The notes beneath the pieces were generated by a model that saw nothing but the letters and a program-made list of their open reading frames with translations, was not told the origin of the DNA and did no database searches. 48,792 bases of DNA, from positions 1 through 48,792 of the forward strand of contig JAIBAP010000007.1 in the NCBI GenBank assembly GCA_019695115.1. Reading direction: 5' to 3'. Position numbers and translations under genes: made by a program. The DNA is from Caldilineales bacterium (GTDB taxonomy: Bacteria > Chloroflexota > Anaerolineae > J102). Positions 7,924 through 15,179 of this stretch are shown here, one piece after another (positions within the stretch are counted from its first letter, which is position 1; every line of letters starts with the position of its first letter).

Positions 7924-9658
7924 GGCCGCTGCTGCCGTTGAGGGGGATGCTGACCGAGAGGGAGGTCCCGGCCCCGATCTGGCTGCGCAGGCGCAACTCG
8001 CCGCCCAGGGCCTGCACCCGCTGCTGGATGCCGAGCAGGCCGAAGCGTTCGCGGTCGTCCTGGCGCGCCAGCGCCCGTTCGGGGTCGAAACCCACGCCCT
8101 CGTCGCTGACGCAGAGCGAGAGCTGCTGCGGGCCGATGTGCAGGGTGACGGCGGCCGCGTCCACGCCGGCATGGCGGGCGGCGTTGGCCAGCGCCTCTTG
8201 CGTCACTCGATACAGCGCCCGGCGGACGGTGGGCGAGAGGGCGTCGAAATCGCCCTGGGTGACGAACTGCACCTGGAAGCGGCGCCCGCCGCTGCAATGG
8301 TTGGCGTAGCTGTTCAGGTCGGCCTTGAACCGCTCCAGCGTCAGTTCCGAGGGCCAGAGGTCGAGGATCGAGCGACGCACCTGCAAGCGGGCTTCGCTGG
8401 CCAGCTCACGCAGTTCCAGCAGATCCTGTTTCACCGCCGTCGCCTGCTCCGGCAGCATGGCGATGCACGCCTCCAGGGAAAAGACGATGCCGAACAGGCT
8501 CTGGGCGACGGTGTCATGGATGTCTTTGGCGATGCGGTTGCGCTCTTGCTCCACGGCCAGGCTGCGGGCACGGTCGATGCAGAGCACGGTGGTGCCCAAG
8601 GCCACCGCCGCCTGATGCACGATCAGGTCGAGCATCACCTGCTGCTCCTCGCTGATCCCGCCCGCCTCGCCGCCCTGGGCGATCAGCAGCACGCCCACCG
8701 GATTCCCCCGCAGAAAGAGGGGCAGGATGCGCCAGTGCTCCTGGCCCAACCAGGCGTTTAGCTCCGCCGCGGCGCTGAGCGGCTGGCCGGGCGCGCAGGT
8801 TTGGGGCTGGCATTCCAGCAGGCTCAGCGCCAGCAACCCGCTTTCGGGAGCCAGCGCCATCGTCGGCAACCGCTCCGTCGTGGCCGGGGCCGGGGACAGC
8901 TGCCAGCCGCCCAGCACCATCAGACGCGGATCCACCAGGCCGACCGCGGCTTTGGCGAACCCCAAATCATGGGTGAGGGCGCTCAACACCTGGTCTTGCA
9001 CCGAGCGGATGTCGGGCGTGGCTTGCAGCAGCACCGTCAGGTTGTGGATCAACTTGAGCTGGCGATGCGCTTCTCCCAGTTCGAGGTTCTGCTGGGCAAG
9101 GTTGGCGCCGGTCTGGGAGAGGTCGGCGTGCGCCTGTTGCAGTTGTTTCAGGAGCACCGAGAGATAGCCGAAGAGCAGGCCGATCAGCCAGGCGCCGGCC
9201 AGTTGCGTGAAGACCATCTCAGCGTCAATGGGGCTGCCGTAGGCGCGATGGCTGATGACCAGGGCCGCGGCGTAAAGAGGGGTGAAGGCGGCGGCGGCCA
9301 ACAGCGCGCCCCGCATCTGGAAGAAGAAGGCGCCGGCCCACAACGGGCTGAGGGCGTAGAGGTAATAGGGGCTGGCGGCGCCGCCGCTGATCGCCAGCAG
9401 GCCGGCGGTGAAGAGCATATCCAGCGCCAGCAGGGCGGGCCGGCGGGCCAGTTGGGCGTTGAGCGGGCGCTGCCAGAGCGTGATGAGCAGGGCAGAGGTG
9501 ACGGCCAGGCCCAGGGCGACGCCGACGGGCAGGCCCTGGCCGCGGCTGCTGCCCGGCCACAGCCACAGCCACAGCGCGGGCAGCAGACTGGTCCAGCGGT
9601 AGGCCAGGATGAACAGGAAGAGTCGAGGTTGGTGGGTCTCTGCTGTGGTCACGCGCAA
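7916..9658 (-). CDS. Membrane sensor histidine kinase, NarL partner (HisKA_3)
   Basis: The 580-residue kinase has about six N-terminal transmembrane helices (residues 12-172), a short coiled segment (175-205), a GAF-like domain (about 210-360) with Cys283, Cys288 and Cys360, a HisKA_3 dimerisation domain with the H-box NRIAKDIHDTVAQS (phospho-His381), and a HATPase_c domain (N-box EALANAARHA at 488-497, G1 DEGVGFD at 519-525). The membrane region has almost no external loop, so the signal is probably intramembrane or cytosolic via GAF. The listed start is a TTG; a GTG two codons later (9652) is an equally good choice. Its control region is shared with the divergent tusA-shdr operon. Confidence 0.9.
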   Translation of the reverse strand: MRVTTAETHQPRLFLFILAYRWTSLLPALWLWLWPGSSRGQGLPVGVALGLAVTSALLITLWQRPLNAQLARRPALLALDMLFTAGLLAISGGAASPYYLYALSPLWAGAFFFQMRGALLAAAAFTPLYAAALVISHRAYGSPIDAEMVFTQLAGAWLIGLLFGYLSVLLKQLQQAHADLSQTGANLAQQNLELGEAHRQLKLIHNLTVLLQATPDIRSVQDQVLSALTHDLGFAKAAVGLVDPRLMVLGGWQLSPAPATTERLPTMALAPESGLLALSLLECQPQTCAPGQPLSAAAELNAWLGQEHWRILPLFLRGNPVGVLLIAQGGEAGGISEEQQVMLDLIVHQAAVALGTTVLCIDRARSLAVEQERNRIAKDIHDTVAQSLFGIVFSLEACIAMLPEQATAVKQDLLELRELASEARLQVRRSILDLWPSELTLERFKADLNSYANHCSGGRRFQVQFVTQGDFDALSPTVRRALYRVTQEALANAARHAGVDAAAVTLHIGPQQLSLCVSDEGVGFDPERALARQDDRERFGLLGIQQRVQALGGELRLRSQIGAGTSLSVSIPLNGSSGHD

Positions 9659-9699
9659 CCTGGATGACGAACAGATCGCGGAGGAAGCCGATAGGGGGT

Positions 9700-9728
9700 A
9701 TTATAGCACACGCAATCGGAATCCAGAA
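9700..9728 (-). promoter_or_regulatory. Probable promoter of the kinase/response-regulator pair
   Basis: On the minus strand a perfect TATAAT (9705-9700) lies about 40 bp upstream of the kinase start. The hexamer 17 bases further upstream, TTCTGG (9728-9723), is a weak -35. The -10 is convincing, the -35 is not. Confidence 0.45.
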
Positions 9729-9769
9729 TCCCCTTTGCGGGGGATACGAAGTACCCCCGTAAGGGGGAT
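9728..9769. repeat. 42-bp imperfect palindrome made of two GC-rich hairpins
   Basis: Two small hairpins, ATCCCC-tttgcg-GGGGAT (9728-9745) and CCCCC-gtaa-GGGGG (9754-9767), are themselves near-inverted copies of each other, so the whole block can fold as one long stem. It sits between the divergent kinase and tusA promoters and overlaps the start of the tusA -35. It could be a regulator site or a dispersed palindromic repeat that landed in the spacer. Confidence 0.6.
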
Positions 9770-9818
9770 GACAATCGGCCTGGCCTACACTATGATCAGT
9801 CTGAGCGTTTCTGCTCAG
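9768..9818 (+). promoter_or_regulatory. Promoter of the tusA-shdr operon with an inverted repeat at the start site
   Basis: ATGACA (9768-9773), a 17-base spacer and TATGAT (9791-9796) form a good sigma-70 promoter reading toward tusA. Immediately downstream, at the expected start of transcription, is CTGAGC-gtttct-GCTCAG (9801-9818), a 6-bp inverted repeat that could be a repressor operator or a 5'-end stem-loop. The untranslated leader would be about 75 nt. Confidence 0.6.
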
Positions 9819-9876
9819 GCCTCGCTGACCGTTTTTGCTCCCGTACACGTTTCACCGCACACCAGGAGAGTGAGGG

Positions 9877-10113
9877 ATGGCACTTTCAGCCGATCAAACG
9901 TTGGATTGCACCGGCATGCTCTGCCCCATGCCGGTGGTCAAGACGACCAAGACAATCAGGGGCATGGAGGTTGGACAAGTGTTGAAGATGATTGCCACGG
10001 ATCCGGGCGCGCCGCCCGATATGGCGGCCTGGGCCCGGCAGACCGGCAATCTCATCCTACAGGAATCCCAAGAGGATGGAAAGTTCGTTTTCTTTATCAA
10101 GCGCGCCAAGTAA
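9877..10113 (+). CDS. tusA: TusA sulfur carrier protein
   Basis: The 78-residue protein has the TusA core: LDCTGMLCPMPVVKTTKTI at residues 9-27, with the CPxP motif whose Cys16 is the expected persulfide carrier, plus an extra Cys11 five residues before it. In sulfur oxidisers TusA receives sulfane sulfur from rhodanese or DsrE-type proteins and hands it towards Dsr or sHdr. Here it is the first gene of the locus, followed 33 bp later by a DsrE-family protein. An AGGAG ribosome site precedes the ATG. TusA homologues also serve tRNA thiolation, but the neighbours make sulfur oxidation the better reading. Confidence 0.92.
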   Translation: MALSADQTLDCTGMLCPMPVVKTTKTIRGMEVGQVLKMIATDPGAPPDMAAWARQTGNLILQESQEDGKFVFFIKRAK

Positions 10114-10146
10114 AGCAGGCGCGCTTTTTCATTCTGGAGGTGTGCT

Positions 10147-10668
10147 GTGACTCGATCCAATCCTGACGGCCCCAAACGCCTGGCCCTGATTGCCAGCAAA
10201 GGCACGCTGGACTGGGCCTATCCTCCCTTCATCCTGGCCACCGCCGGCGCGGCGATGGGCTGGGAGGTGGGCATGTTTTTCACCTTTTATGGCCTGCCCC
10301 TGCTCTGCCATGACATCAAGGCCGCGGTCTCGCCCCTGGGCAACCCGGCCATGCCAATGAAAATGCCCTTTGGCTCGCCCGGTTTCCAAAACATTGACTG
10401 GCCGATCCCCACCGTGCTGATGTCTGTGCCGGGGTTCAACGCCATGACCACCGGGCTGATGAAGAAGCAGTTCCACAACAAAGGCGTGGCCACGGTGGCA
10501 GAACTGCGCGACATGGCGGTGGATCTCGATGTCAAGTTGATCGGCTGCCAGATGACGATGGATGTCTTCGGTTTCAAGAAGGAAGACTTCATCGAGAGCT
10601 GCACGGTTGGCGGCGCGGCGATGTTCCTGGAGTTTGCCGCCGAGGCGGAAGTCTCGTTGTTTGTGTAA
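10147..10668 (+). CDS. DsrE-family sulfurtransferase (DsrE2/DsrE3-like)
   Basis: The 173-residue protein uses a GTG start after a GGAGG site. It has the DsrE fold signature: KRLALIASKGTLDWAYPPFI at the N-terminus, a long helical insertion, and LIGCQMTMDVFGF near residue 131 with Cys134, the probable persulfide-bearing residue; Cys54 and Cys152 are additional cysteines. No transmembrane helix is evident, unlike membrane DsrE2 forms, so DsrE3-type is more likely. Such proteins exchange sulfane sulfur with TusA and deliver it to the sHdr machinery. The exact subtype cannot be fixed without a tree. Confidence 0.85.
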   Translation: MTRSNPDGPKRLALIASKGTLDWAYPPFILATAGAAMGWEVGMFFTFYGLPLLCHDIKAAVSPLGNPAMPMKMPFGSPGFQNIDWPIPTVLMSVPGFNAMTTGLMKKQFHNKGVATVAELRDMAVDLDVKLIGCQMTMDVFGFKKEDFIESCTVGGAAMFLEFAAEAEVSLFV

Positions 10669-10755
10669 ATGACCGGCAGTTGTTGTCCGATTTGGGCAAA
10701 AAATGCGCGCCTGGATTTTGACCGCAACTCTCTTCCCCAGCAACTACTCAGCCTC

Positions 10756-10815
10756 TGCCACGAATTACACGAATGATCACAGGCAAAATTCGTCAAATTC
10801 GTGCAATTCGTGGCA
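10756..10815. repeat. 19-bp inverted repeat in the dsrE-dsrE spacer
   Basis: The arms 10756-10774 and 10797-10815 match at 18 of 19 positions and enclose a 22-nt loop. Sixteen bases of the right arm recur exactly at 21727-21742 between two lbpA genes, so this is a dispersed intergenic element, not a unique operator. A hairpin here could stabilise or process the operon mRNA. Confidence 0.75.
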
Positions 10816-10863
10816 AAAATCCAGACAGGCTGAGCAGTTACCTCCCCCAAAGGAATCGTACTG

Positions 10864-11262
10864 ATGTGGCGTGAACGCGAGGATGAAGATGTCAAGCGTG
10901 TCCTGTATGTGCAGACGCACGGCCGGGATACGCCCGAACGCAGCGCAACCCCCTTCTTTCTAGCCACGGCCGCTGCGGCCATGGACAACGAGGTCGCCAT
11001 CTATTTCACCATGAACGGGCCGCAGCTGCTGGCCCGGGGCGCGCCTGAAGCGATCATCGTGCCCAAGGCCGGGGGCGGGGGCAGAGCCTTGCGCTTCTTC
11101 ATTGACCAGGCGCTGGACATGGACGTGCGCTTGTTCGTCTGCCAGCCCTCGCTCGATCTGCACGGCTACACCATGGCCGACATGATCGAGGGCGTGGAGA
11201 TGATCGGCGGCGCCGCCTTCAACGACATGGCGCTGCGCGCCGACGCCGTGATCTCCTTCTGA
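10864..11262 (+). CDS. DsrE-family protein, second copy
   Basis: This 132-residue DsrE/F-like protein reads KRVLYVQTHGRDTPERSATP at residues 11-30, then FFLATAAAAMDNEVAIYFTM, the usual beta-alpha core, and RLFVCQPSLDLHGY near residue 89. Cys93 is the only cysteine and aligns with the persulfide Cys of the family. It is shorter than its upstream paralogue and lacks the insertion. With TusA and the first DsrE it makes a three-member relay before LbpA and sHdr. It starts at ATG with AAAGGAA upstream and ends two bases before the lbpA start. Confidence 0.85.
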   Translation: MWREREDEDVKRVLYVQTHGRDTPERSATPFFLATAAAAMDNEVAIYFTMNGPQLLARGAPEAIIVPKAGGGGRALRFFIDQALDMDVRLFVCQPSLDLHGYTMADMIEGVEMIGGAAFNDMALRADAVISF

Positions 11263-11264
11263 CC

Positions 11265-11747
11265 ATGTCCGAGTTTCGCATCCTGCGCAACTGCGTCTTG
11301 CCGTTGGGTCTCTATTACAAGATCGAAGAGCACATCTGGCTGCGGCTGGAGAGCGATGGCCTGGCCACCCTGGGTTTCACCGATGTGGCCCAAACCACCG
11401 CCGGCGGCATGTTGCACGTCACCTTCCGGGCGCTGGGCAAGTCGTATCCGGCCGGCAAGTCGGTGGCGGTGGTGGAGAGCGCCAAATGGCTGGGGTCGCT
11501 GCGCACCCCGGTGACTGGGACGCTGGCCGCGGTCAACGAGACGCTGCTGCAAGACGCCGGCCTGATCAACCGCAGCCCCTACCGCCGCGGCTGGGTGGTC
11601 AAGATGCAGCCCGATGACATCGCGGCCGACCTGCAGCGGCTGCGCACGGGCGATGCCGCGCTGGCGGCCTACGACGCCTTCATGGCTGCAAAGCGCCTGG
11701 ACGACTGCATCCACTGCGAAGGCTATGAGCTGCCCGATGGCCACTGA
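11265..11747 (+). CDS. lbpA: Lipoate-binding protein LbpA (copy 1)
   Basis: The 160-residue protein resembles glycine-cleavage protein H: LYYKIEEHIWLRLESDG, then VESAKWLGSLRTPVTG, where Lys74 is the expected lipoylation site, and NRSPYRRGWVVKM near the end of the barrel. No glycine-cleavage genes are nearby. It lies among shdr genes, where LbpA is the known partner of sHdr and carries the substrate sulfur on its dihydrolipoyl arm. Unusually it has a C-terminal extension with a CIHC motif (Cys148, Cys151). Copies 2 and 3 follow at 21.2-22.2 kb. The start is two bases after the preceding stop, implying coupling. Confidence 0.9.
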   Translation: MSEFRILRNCVLPLGLYYKIEEHIWLRLESDGLATLGFTDVAQTTAGGMLHVTFRALGKSYPAGKSVAVVESAKWLGSLRTPVTGTLAAVNETLLQDAGLINRSPYRRGWVVKMQPDDIAADLQRLRTGDAALAAYDAFMAAKRLDDCIHCEGYELPDGH

Positions 11748-11781
11748 CCCCGCCGCGCTGCGCTGCGAAGGAGGCGCCGAC

Positions 11782-12042
11782 ATGGTTGAGGTACGCGTCT
11801 TCACCCACCCCACCTGCTTCACTTGTCCGCAGGCCATTCGCCTGGCGCAGCGCCTGGCGGATGAAAACCCGCAGGTCAATTTGCAGATCATCTCCCTGGG
11901 CAGCGCCCGCGGCCGCGAGATCGCCAAATCGTTGCAGGTGCTGTCGGTGCCCACGGTCTTCGTGGGCGAAACCCGCTTTGTGGGCGTGCCCGACTGGGGG
12001 CAGCTCAAAGCCGCCGCCGACCTGGCAACGCACAGCGGCTGA
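11782..12042 (+). CDS. Small thioredoxin/glutaredoxin-fold redox protein
   Basis: This 86-residue protein has a thioredoxin-like fold: VRVFTHPTCFTCPQAIRLAQ at the N-terminus with a CxxC active site (Cys12, Cys15) and the cis-proline segment VLSVPTVFVGE. The length and motif fit Thioredoxin_3/glutaredoxin-like proteins. I start it at 11782 because AAGGAGG lies eight bases upstream; an in-frame ATG at 11737 overlapping lbpA would add 15 residues with no recognisable homology. Placed between lbpA and shdrC1, it may reduce or exchange persulfides or the lipoyl disulfide. That role is inference. Confidence 0.85.
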   Translation: MVEVRVFTHPTCFTCPQAIRLAQRLADENPQVNLQIISLGSARGREIAKSLQVLSVPTVFVGETRFVGVPDWGQLKAAADLATHSG

Positions 12043-12078
12043 CCCATGCCAACACGCAACCGTTTGAGGAGGTAACTT

Positions 12079-12789
12079 TTGGCTACGACTGCGCAAAACT
12101 GGAACCCCGGTAAGGTCACCGATAAGTACCCCAACGTCCCCTACGAGGAAAAACTGCGTTTATTCCAGGAAGTGAAGGCCGATGCCCGCTACGAGGACTA
12201 CCTCTATGGCTGCTACGAGTGCGGCATCTGCGTCTCGGCCTGCCCCTCGGCCCGCTTCTACGACTACAGCCCGCGCGTCATCACCCAAACCATGGCCCGC
12301 GAGGATGTCAATCGCATGTACGAGATCCTGGTCGAGGACATCTGGAACTGCGCCCAGTGCTTCTCCTGCGTGCGCTGCCCGCGCCAGAACAGCCCCGGCG
12401 GCCTGGTCACTCTGATCCGCGAGATCGCGGTGCGCAACGGCATCAAGGAGACCCGCGAGGTGCTGCAAGGCTACAGCCGAGTGATCTACAAGGTCATGCT
12501 CAAGGGCAACCAGGTCTCGCCCGACATGCTGCAGCCCGATTTCTTCCCCGATTGGGGCCCCTGGGTGCGTCAGTTCCAGGGCAACATGAACCTGTGGCGA
12601 CAAGCCATCCCCGTGGACAGCCTGCGCGGCGTCACCGACGCGGCCTGGAAGACCGACGAGCGCACCCTGCGCGAGCTCTACACGATCTGGTTCGAAACCG
12701 GCAACATCGAATTGATCGCCGAAGTGGATGAAGGGCTTTACGAACTGTTGCTGGATGTGATGCAAGAAGCGCTGGAGGAATGGGAATGA
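12079..12789 (+). CDS. shdrC1: sHdrC1, iron-sulfur subunit of the sHdr complex
   Basis: The 236-residue protein has two ferredoxin-type 4Fe-4S motifs, CYECGICVSACP (Cys45, 48, 51, 55) and CAQCFSCVRCP (Cys91, 94, 97, 100), followed by an all-helical C-terminal region, as in HdrC. It would pass electrons between HdrB-type clusters and HdrA flavin. The start is TTG, chosen because GAGGAGG lies just upstream and no ATG is available. It overlaps shdrB1 by a few bases. The order C1-B1-A-H immediately downstream identifies the sulfur-oxidising version, not the methanogenic enzyme. Confidence 0.9.
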   Translation: MATTAQNWNPGKVTDKYPNVPYEEKLRLFQEVKADARYEDYLYGCYECGICVSACPSARFYDYSPRVITQTMAREDVNRMYEILVEDIWNCAQCFSCVRCPRQNSPGGLVTLIREIAVRNGIKETREVLQGYSRVIYKVMLKGNQVSPDMLQPDFFPDWGPWVRQFQGNMNLWRQAIPVDSLRGVTDAAWKTDERTLRELYTIWFETGNIELIAEVDEGLYELLLDVMQEALEEWE

Positions 12790-14003
12790 CCATCTCGACC
12801 ACCATTGCCCTCGATGAACTGCTGGCCAAGAAATCTCGCACGGTGCAGCGCGACCCGGCCGAGGCGCCCACGCACGACCTGCGCGAGACGCTGTTCGAGC
12901 TGGAGGCCAAAGGCGAGCTGATCGTGCAGCGCGTGCCGGAGCCTTTTTTCGAGGTCAAAACCAAGTTCGGCCGCGTCAAGAAAATCCCGCTGGAGCACAC
13001 CTGGCACCACAAATCGTGCGGCCAGTGCGGCCACATCCCCGGCTACACCGGCTCCATCTTCTGGCTGCACCGCCAGTTTGGGCTGGATCATGTGGACCCG
13101 ACCGACCAGACCTCCTGCACCGGCTGGAATTACTACGCCTCTGGCACTTCCAACGCCGTGGCGCAGCTGGCGGTGATGTCGCGCAACTTCGCCGCCGCCT
13201 ACGAAACTGGCTACTACCCGCTGATCCACTGCGGCACCAGCTACGGGCACTACAAAGAGGCTCGCGAGGAGCTGATCCATCACAAGGAGATGCGCGATCA
13301 GGTGCGCCGTGTGCTCGACAAGCTGGGCAAGCCGCTGGTGGTGCCGGAGGAGATCGTGCACTACAGCGAGTGGGTGCACGCCATGCGCGACCGCATCGCC
13401 GCCCGCCAGCTGATTGACATGAGCCACCTCACCGCCTGCGTGCATCCCGCCTGCCACTACTACAAGATCGTGGCCGAGGATGCCATTTACGACGACGCCG
13501 TCTTCGGTGGGCAGCGCACCGCCACGGTCACGGCCACGGTGGAGGCGTTGGGCATCACCGCCGCCGACTACTCCACCTGGTTCGACTGCTGCGGCTTCGG
13601 CTTTCGGCACGTGCTGGTGCAGCGCGATTTCACCCGCTCGTTTGCGGTGCAGCGCAAGATTGATGTCATGAAGAACGAGATTGACCCCGATCTGGTCGTC
13701 ACCCATGACACCGGCTGCGTCACCACGCTGGACAAAAGCCAGTTCTCCGGCAAGGCGCACAACTTCAACGTGGGCGTGCCCGTGCTGTCCGACGCCCAGG
13801 TGGCGGCCCTGGCTATGGGCGCGCACCCCTTCCGCGTGGTGCAGCTGCACTGGCATTCCACCGATTGGCGGCCGCTGATGGACAAGCTGGGCATCAACTG
13901 GCAGGCGCACTGGGCCGAGTTCGAGGCCGACCTGGAAGCGATCCGCCGCGGCCAGAAGCGCGGCGTGACCTGGCAGGACACCGATCAGCTGACCGTTGCC
14001 TGA
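12786..14003 (+). CDS. shdrB1: sHdrB1, cysteine-rich (CCG-domain) subunit
   Basis: The 405-residue HdrB-like protein carries two cysteine-rich regions: Cys78, Cys81, Cys111 and Cys149 in the first, and Cys218, Cys223, the CC pair 268-269 (FDCCGFG) and Cys311 in the second. In HdrB such regions bind non-cubane 4Fe-4S clusters that act on disulfides. The first region lacks a CC pair and the second ends DTGC without the usual CxxC, so only one standard cluster site is evident; such divergence is expected in sHdr. The ATG at 12786 is preferred to the one at 12780 because GGAGGA ends six bases before it. Confidence 0.9.
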   Translation: MTISTTIALDELLAKKSRTVQRDPAEAPTHDLRETLFELEAKGELIVQRVPEPFFEVKTKFGRVKKIPLEHTWHHKSCGQCGHIPGYTGSIFWLHRQFGLDHVDPTDQTSCTGWNYYASGTSNAVAQLAVMSRNFAAAYETGYYPLIHCGTSYGHYKEAREELIHHKEMRDQVRRVLDKLGKPLVVPEEIVHYSEWVHAMRDRIAARQLIDMSHLTACVHPACHYYKIVAEDAIYDDAVFGGQRTATVTATVEALGITAADYSTWFDCCGFGFRHVLVQRDFTRSFAVQRKIDVMKNEIDPDLVVTHDTGCVTTLDKSQFSGKAHNFNVGVPVLSDAQVAALAMGAHPFRVVQLHWHSTDWRPLMDKLGINWQAHWAEFEADLEAIRRGQKRGVTWQDTDQLTVA

Positions 14004-14037
14004 CCCCGCTGGCTCAGGGCCGAAACCACTGATTCCA

Positions 14038-14096
14038 ATACGATTCCCGTTTTGCTCGATACGATTCCAGTTTTGCTCGATACGATTCCAGTTTAG
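14038..14096. repeat. 21-bp tandem repeat upstream of shdrA
   Basis: Two complete 21-bp units (14038-14058, 14059-14079; one mismatch) and a 17-base partial unit follow one another and stop next to the shdrA ribosome site. The core of each unit is ACGATTCC. The period is three times seven, like the heptamer arrays further right. It could influence shdrA translation through spacing or structure. Confidence 0.85.
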
Positions 14097-14108
14097 ATGG
14101 AGAAGACC

Positions 14109-15152
14109 ATGTCCAAGAACATCATGATTGTCGGCGGCGGCCCGGCCGGGCTGGAGGCGGCCCGCACCATCGCCGACCTGGGCTATCCCGCCATCCTGGT
14201 GGAGAAGCGCGCCCGCCTGGGCGGCACGCCGGATGAAGAGCAGTACGCCAAACTCACCCACCATTTTCGCGACGCCGAGGAGGCGATGGGCGAGATGGTC
14301 GCCGCGGCCAGCGGCCCCGGCGTGCAGGTTCTGACTAGCACGCGGGTGGTGGGCCTGGAAGGCGAGGCCGGCAACTTTCGGGTGACCGTGCAGAATGGCG
14401 GCGCCCCGCAGACCATCGAGGCCGGCGCCCTGATCCTGGCTACCGGCTTCAAGCACTTCGACCCCGGCCGCGAGACCCAATACTACAACTATTACAGCTA
14501 TCCCGACGTGATCACCATCGCCGACCTGGAAGGGATGCTGAAGGCGCACAAGGTGGTGCGGCTTTCCAACGGCGAGACGCCGAAACGGGTGGCGTTCATC
14601 CAATGCGTCGGCTCGCGCGACCGCCAGATCGGCAACGAGTACTGCTCGAAGGTCTGCTGCGGCATCGCCAGCAAACAGGCGATCGAAATCCGCCAGCTGC
14701 TGCCCGACACGCAGGTGTTCATCTTCTACATTGACATGCGCATGTACGGCTATTGGGAGAACGAGCTGTACTGGCCGGCGCAGGAGCAGTACAAAGTCAA
14801 CTACGTCAAGGGCCTGGCCAGCGAAATCCTGGCCAAAGGCGACCGCCTGTTGATCCGCGGCGAGGACACCACCATGAGCCGCCCGATGGAAGTGCTGGTG
14901 GACCTGGTGGTGCTGTCGGTGGGCATGGAGCCGAGCGACGGCACGCGTGAGATGGCCCGCGTGCTCGGCGTGACGCAGAACAAGTACGGTTTCATCGCCG
15001 CCGGCGGGCCGGGCGGCCTGGATCCGGTGGCGACCTCGCGGCCCGGCGTTTTCGTCGTCGGCGCCGCGGCCGGCCCCTCCGACATGGACGATTCCATCTC
15101 CACCGCCGGTCTGGCCGCGGCCCGCGCCGTCGCCCTGGTGCGCAGGCAGTAG
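14109..15152 (+). CDS. shdrA: sHdrA, FAD-binding subunit of the sHdr complex
   Basis: The 347-residue flavoprotein begins with IMIVGGGPAGLEAARTIADL (Rossmann motif GGGPAG, residues 9-14) and has an acidic end VEKRARLGG for FAD ribose. The HdrA iron-sulfur site is present as CVGSRD (Cys166) and YCSKVCC (Cys179, 183, 184). A second dinucleotide region ends in RPGVFVVGAAAGPSDMDDSI. It lacks the extra ferredoxin domains of methanogen HdrA, as expected of the short sulfur-oxidation type. ATG 14109 is preferred to ATG 14097 because GGAGAAG sits before it. This is the likely electron-branching centre, here paired with EtfAB. Confidence 0.92.
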   Translation: MSKNIMIVGGGPAGLEAARTIADLGYPAILVEKRARLGGTPDEEQYAKLTHHFRDAEEAMGEMVAAASGPGVQVLTSTRVVGLEGEAGNFRVTVQNGGAPQTIEAGALILATGFKHFDPGRETQYYNYYSYPDVITIADLEGMLKAHKVVRLSNGETPKRVAFIQCVGSRDRQIGNEYCSKVCCGIASKQAIEIRQLLPDTQVFIFYIDMRMYGYWENELYWPAQEQYKVNYVKGLASEILAKGDRLLIRGEDTTMSRPMEVLVDLVVLSVGMEPSDGTREMARVLGVTQNKYGFIAAGGPGGLDPVATSRPGVFVVGAAAGPSDMDDSISTAGLAAARAVALVRRQ

Positions 15153-15179
15153 TTTCAACTCTGAGACCGAGAGACGCGC

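Noticed and set aside
12738-15158. 806-codon open frame on the minus strand across shdrB1 and shdrA
   Set aside because: It is the antisense shadow of well-supported + strand genes. Its only repeat comes from the 21-bp tandem repeat.
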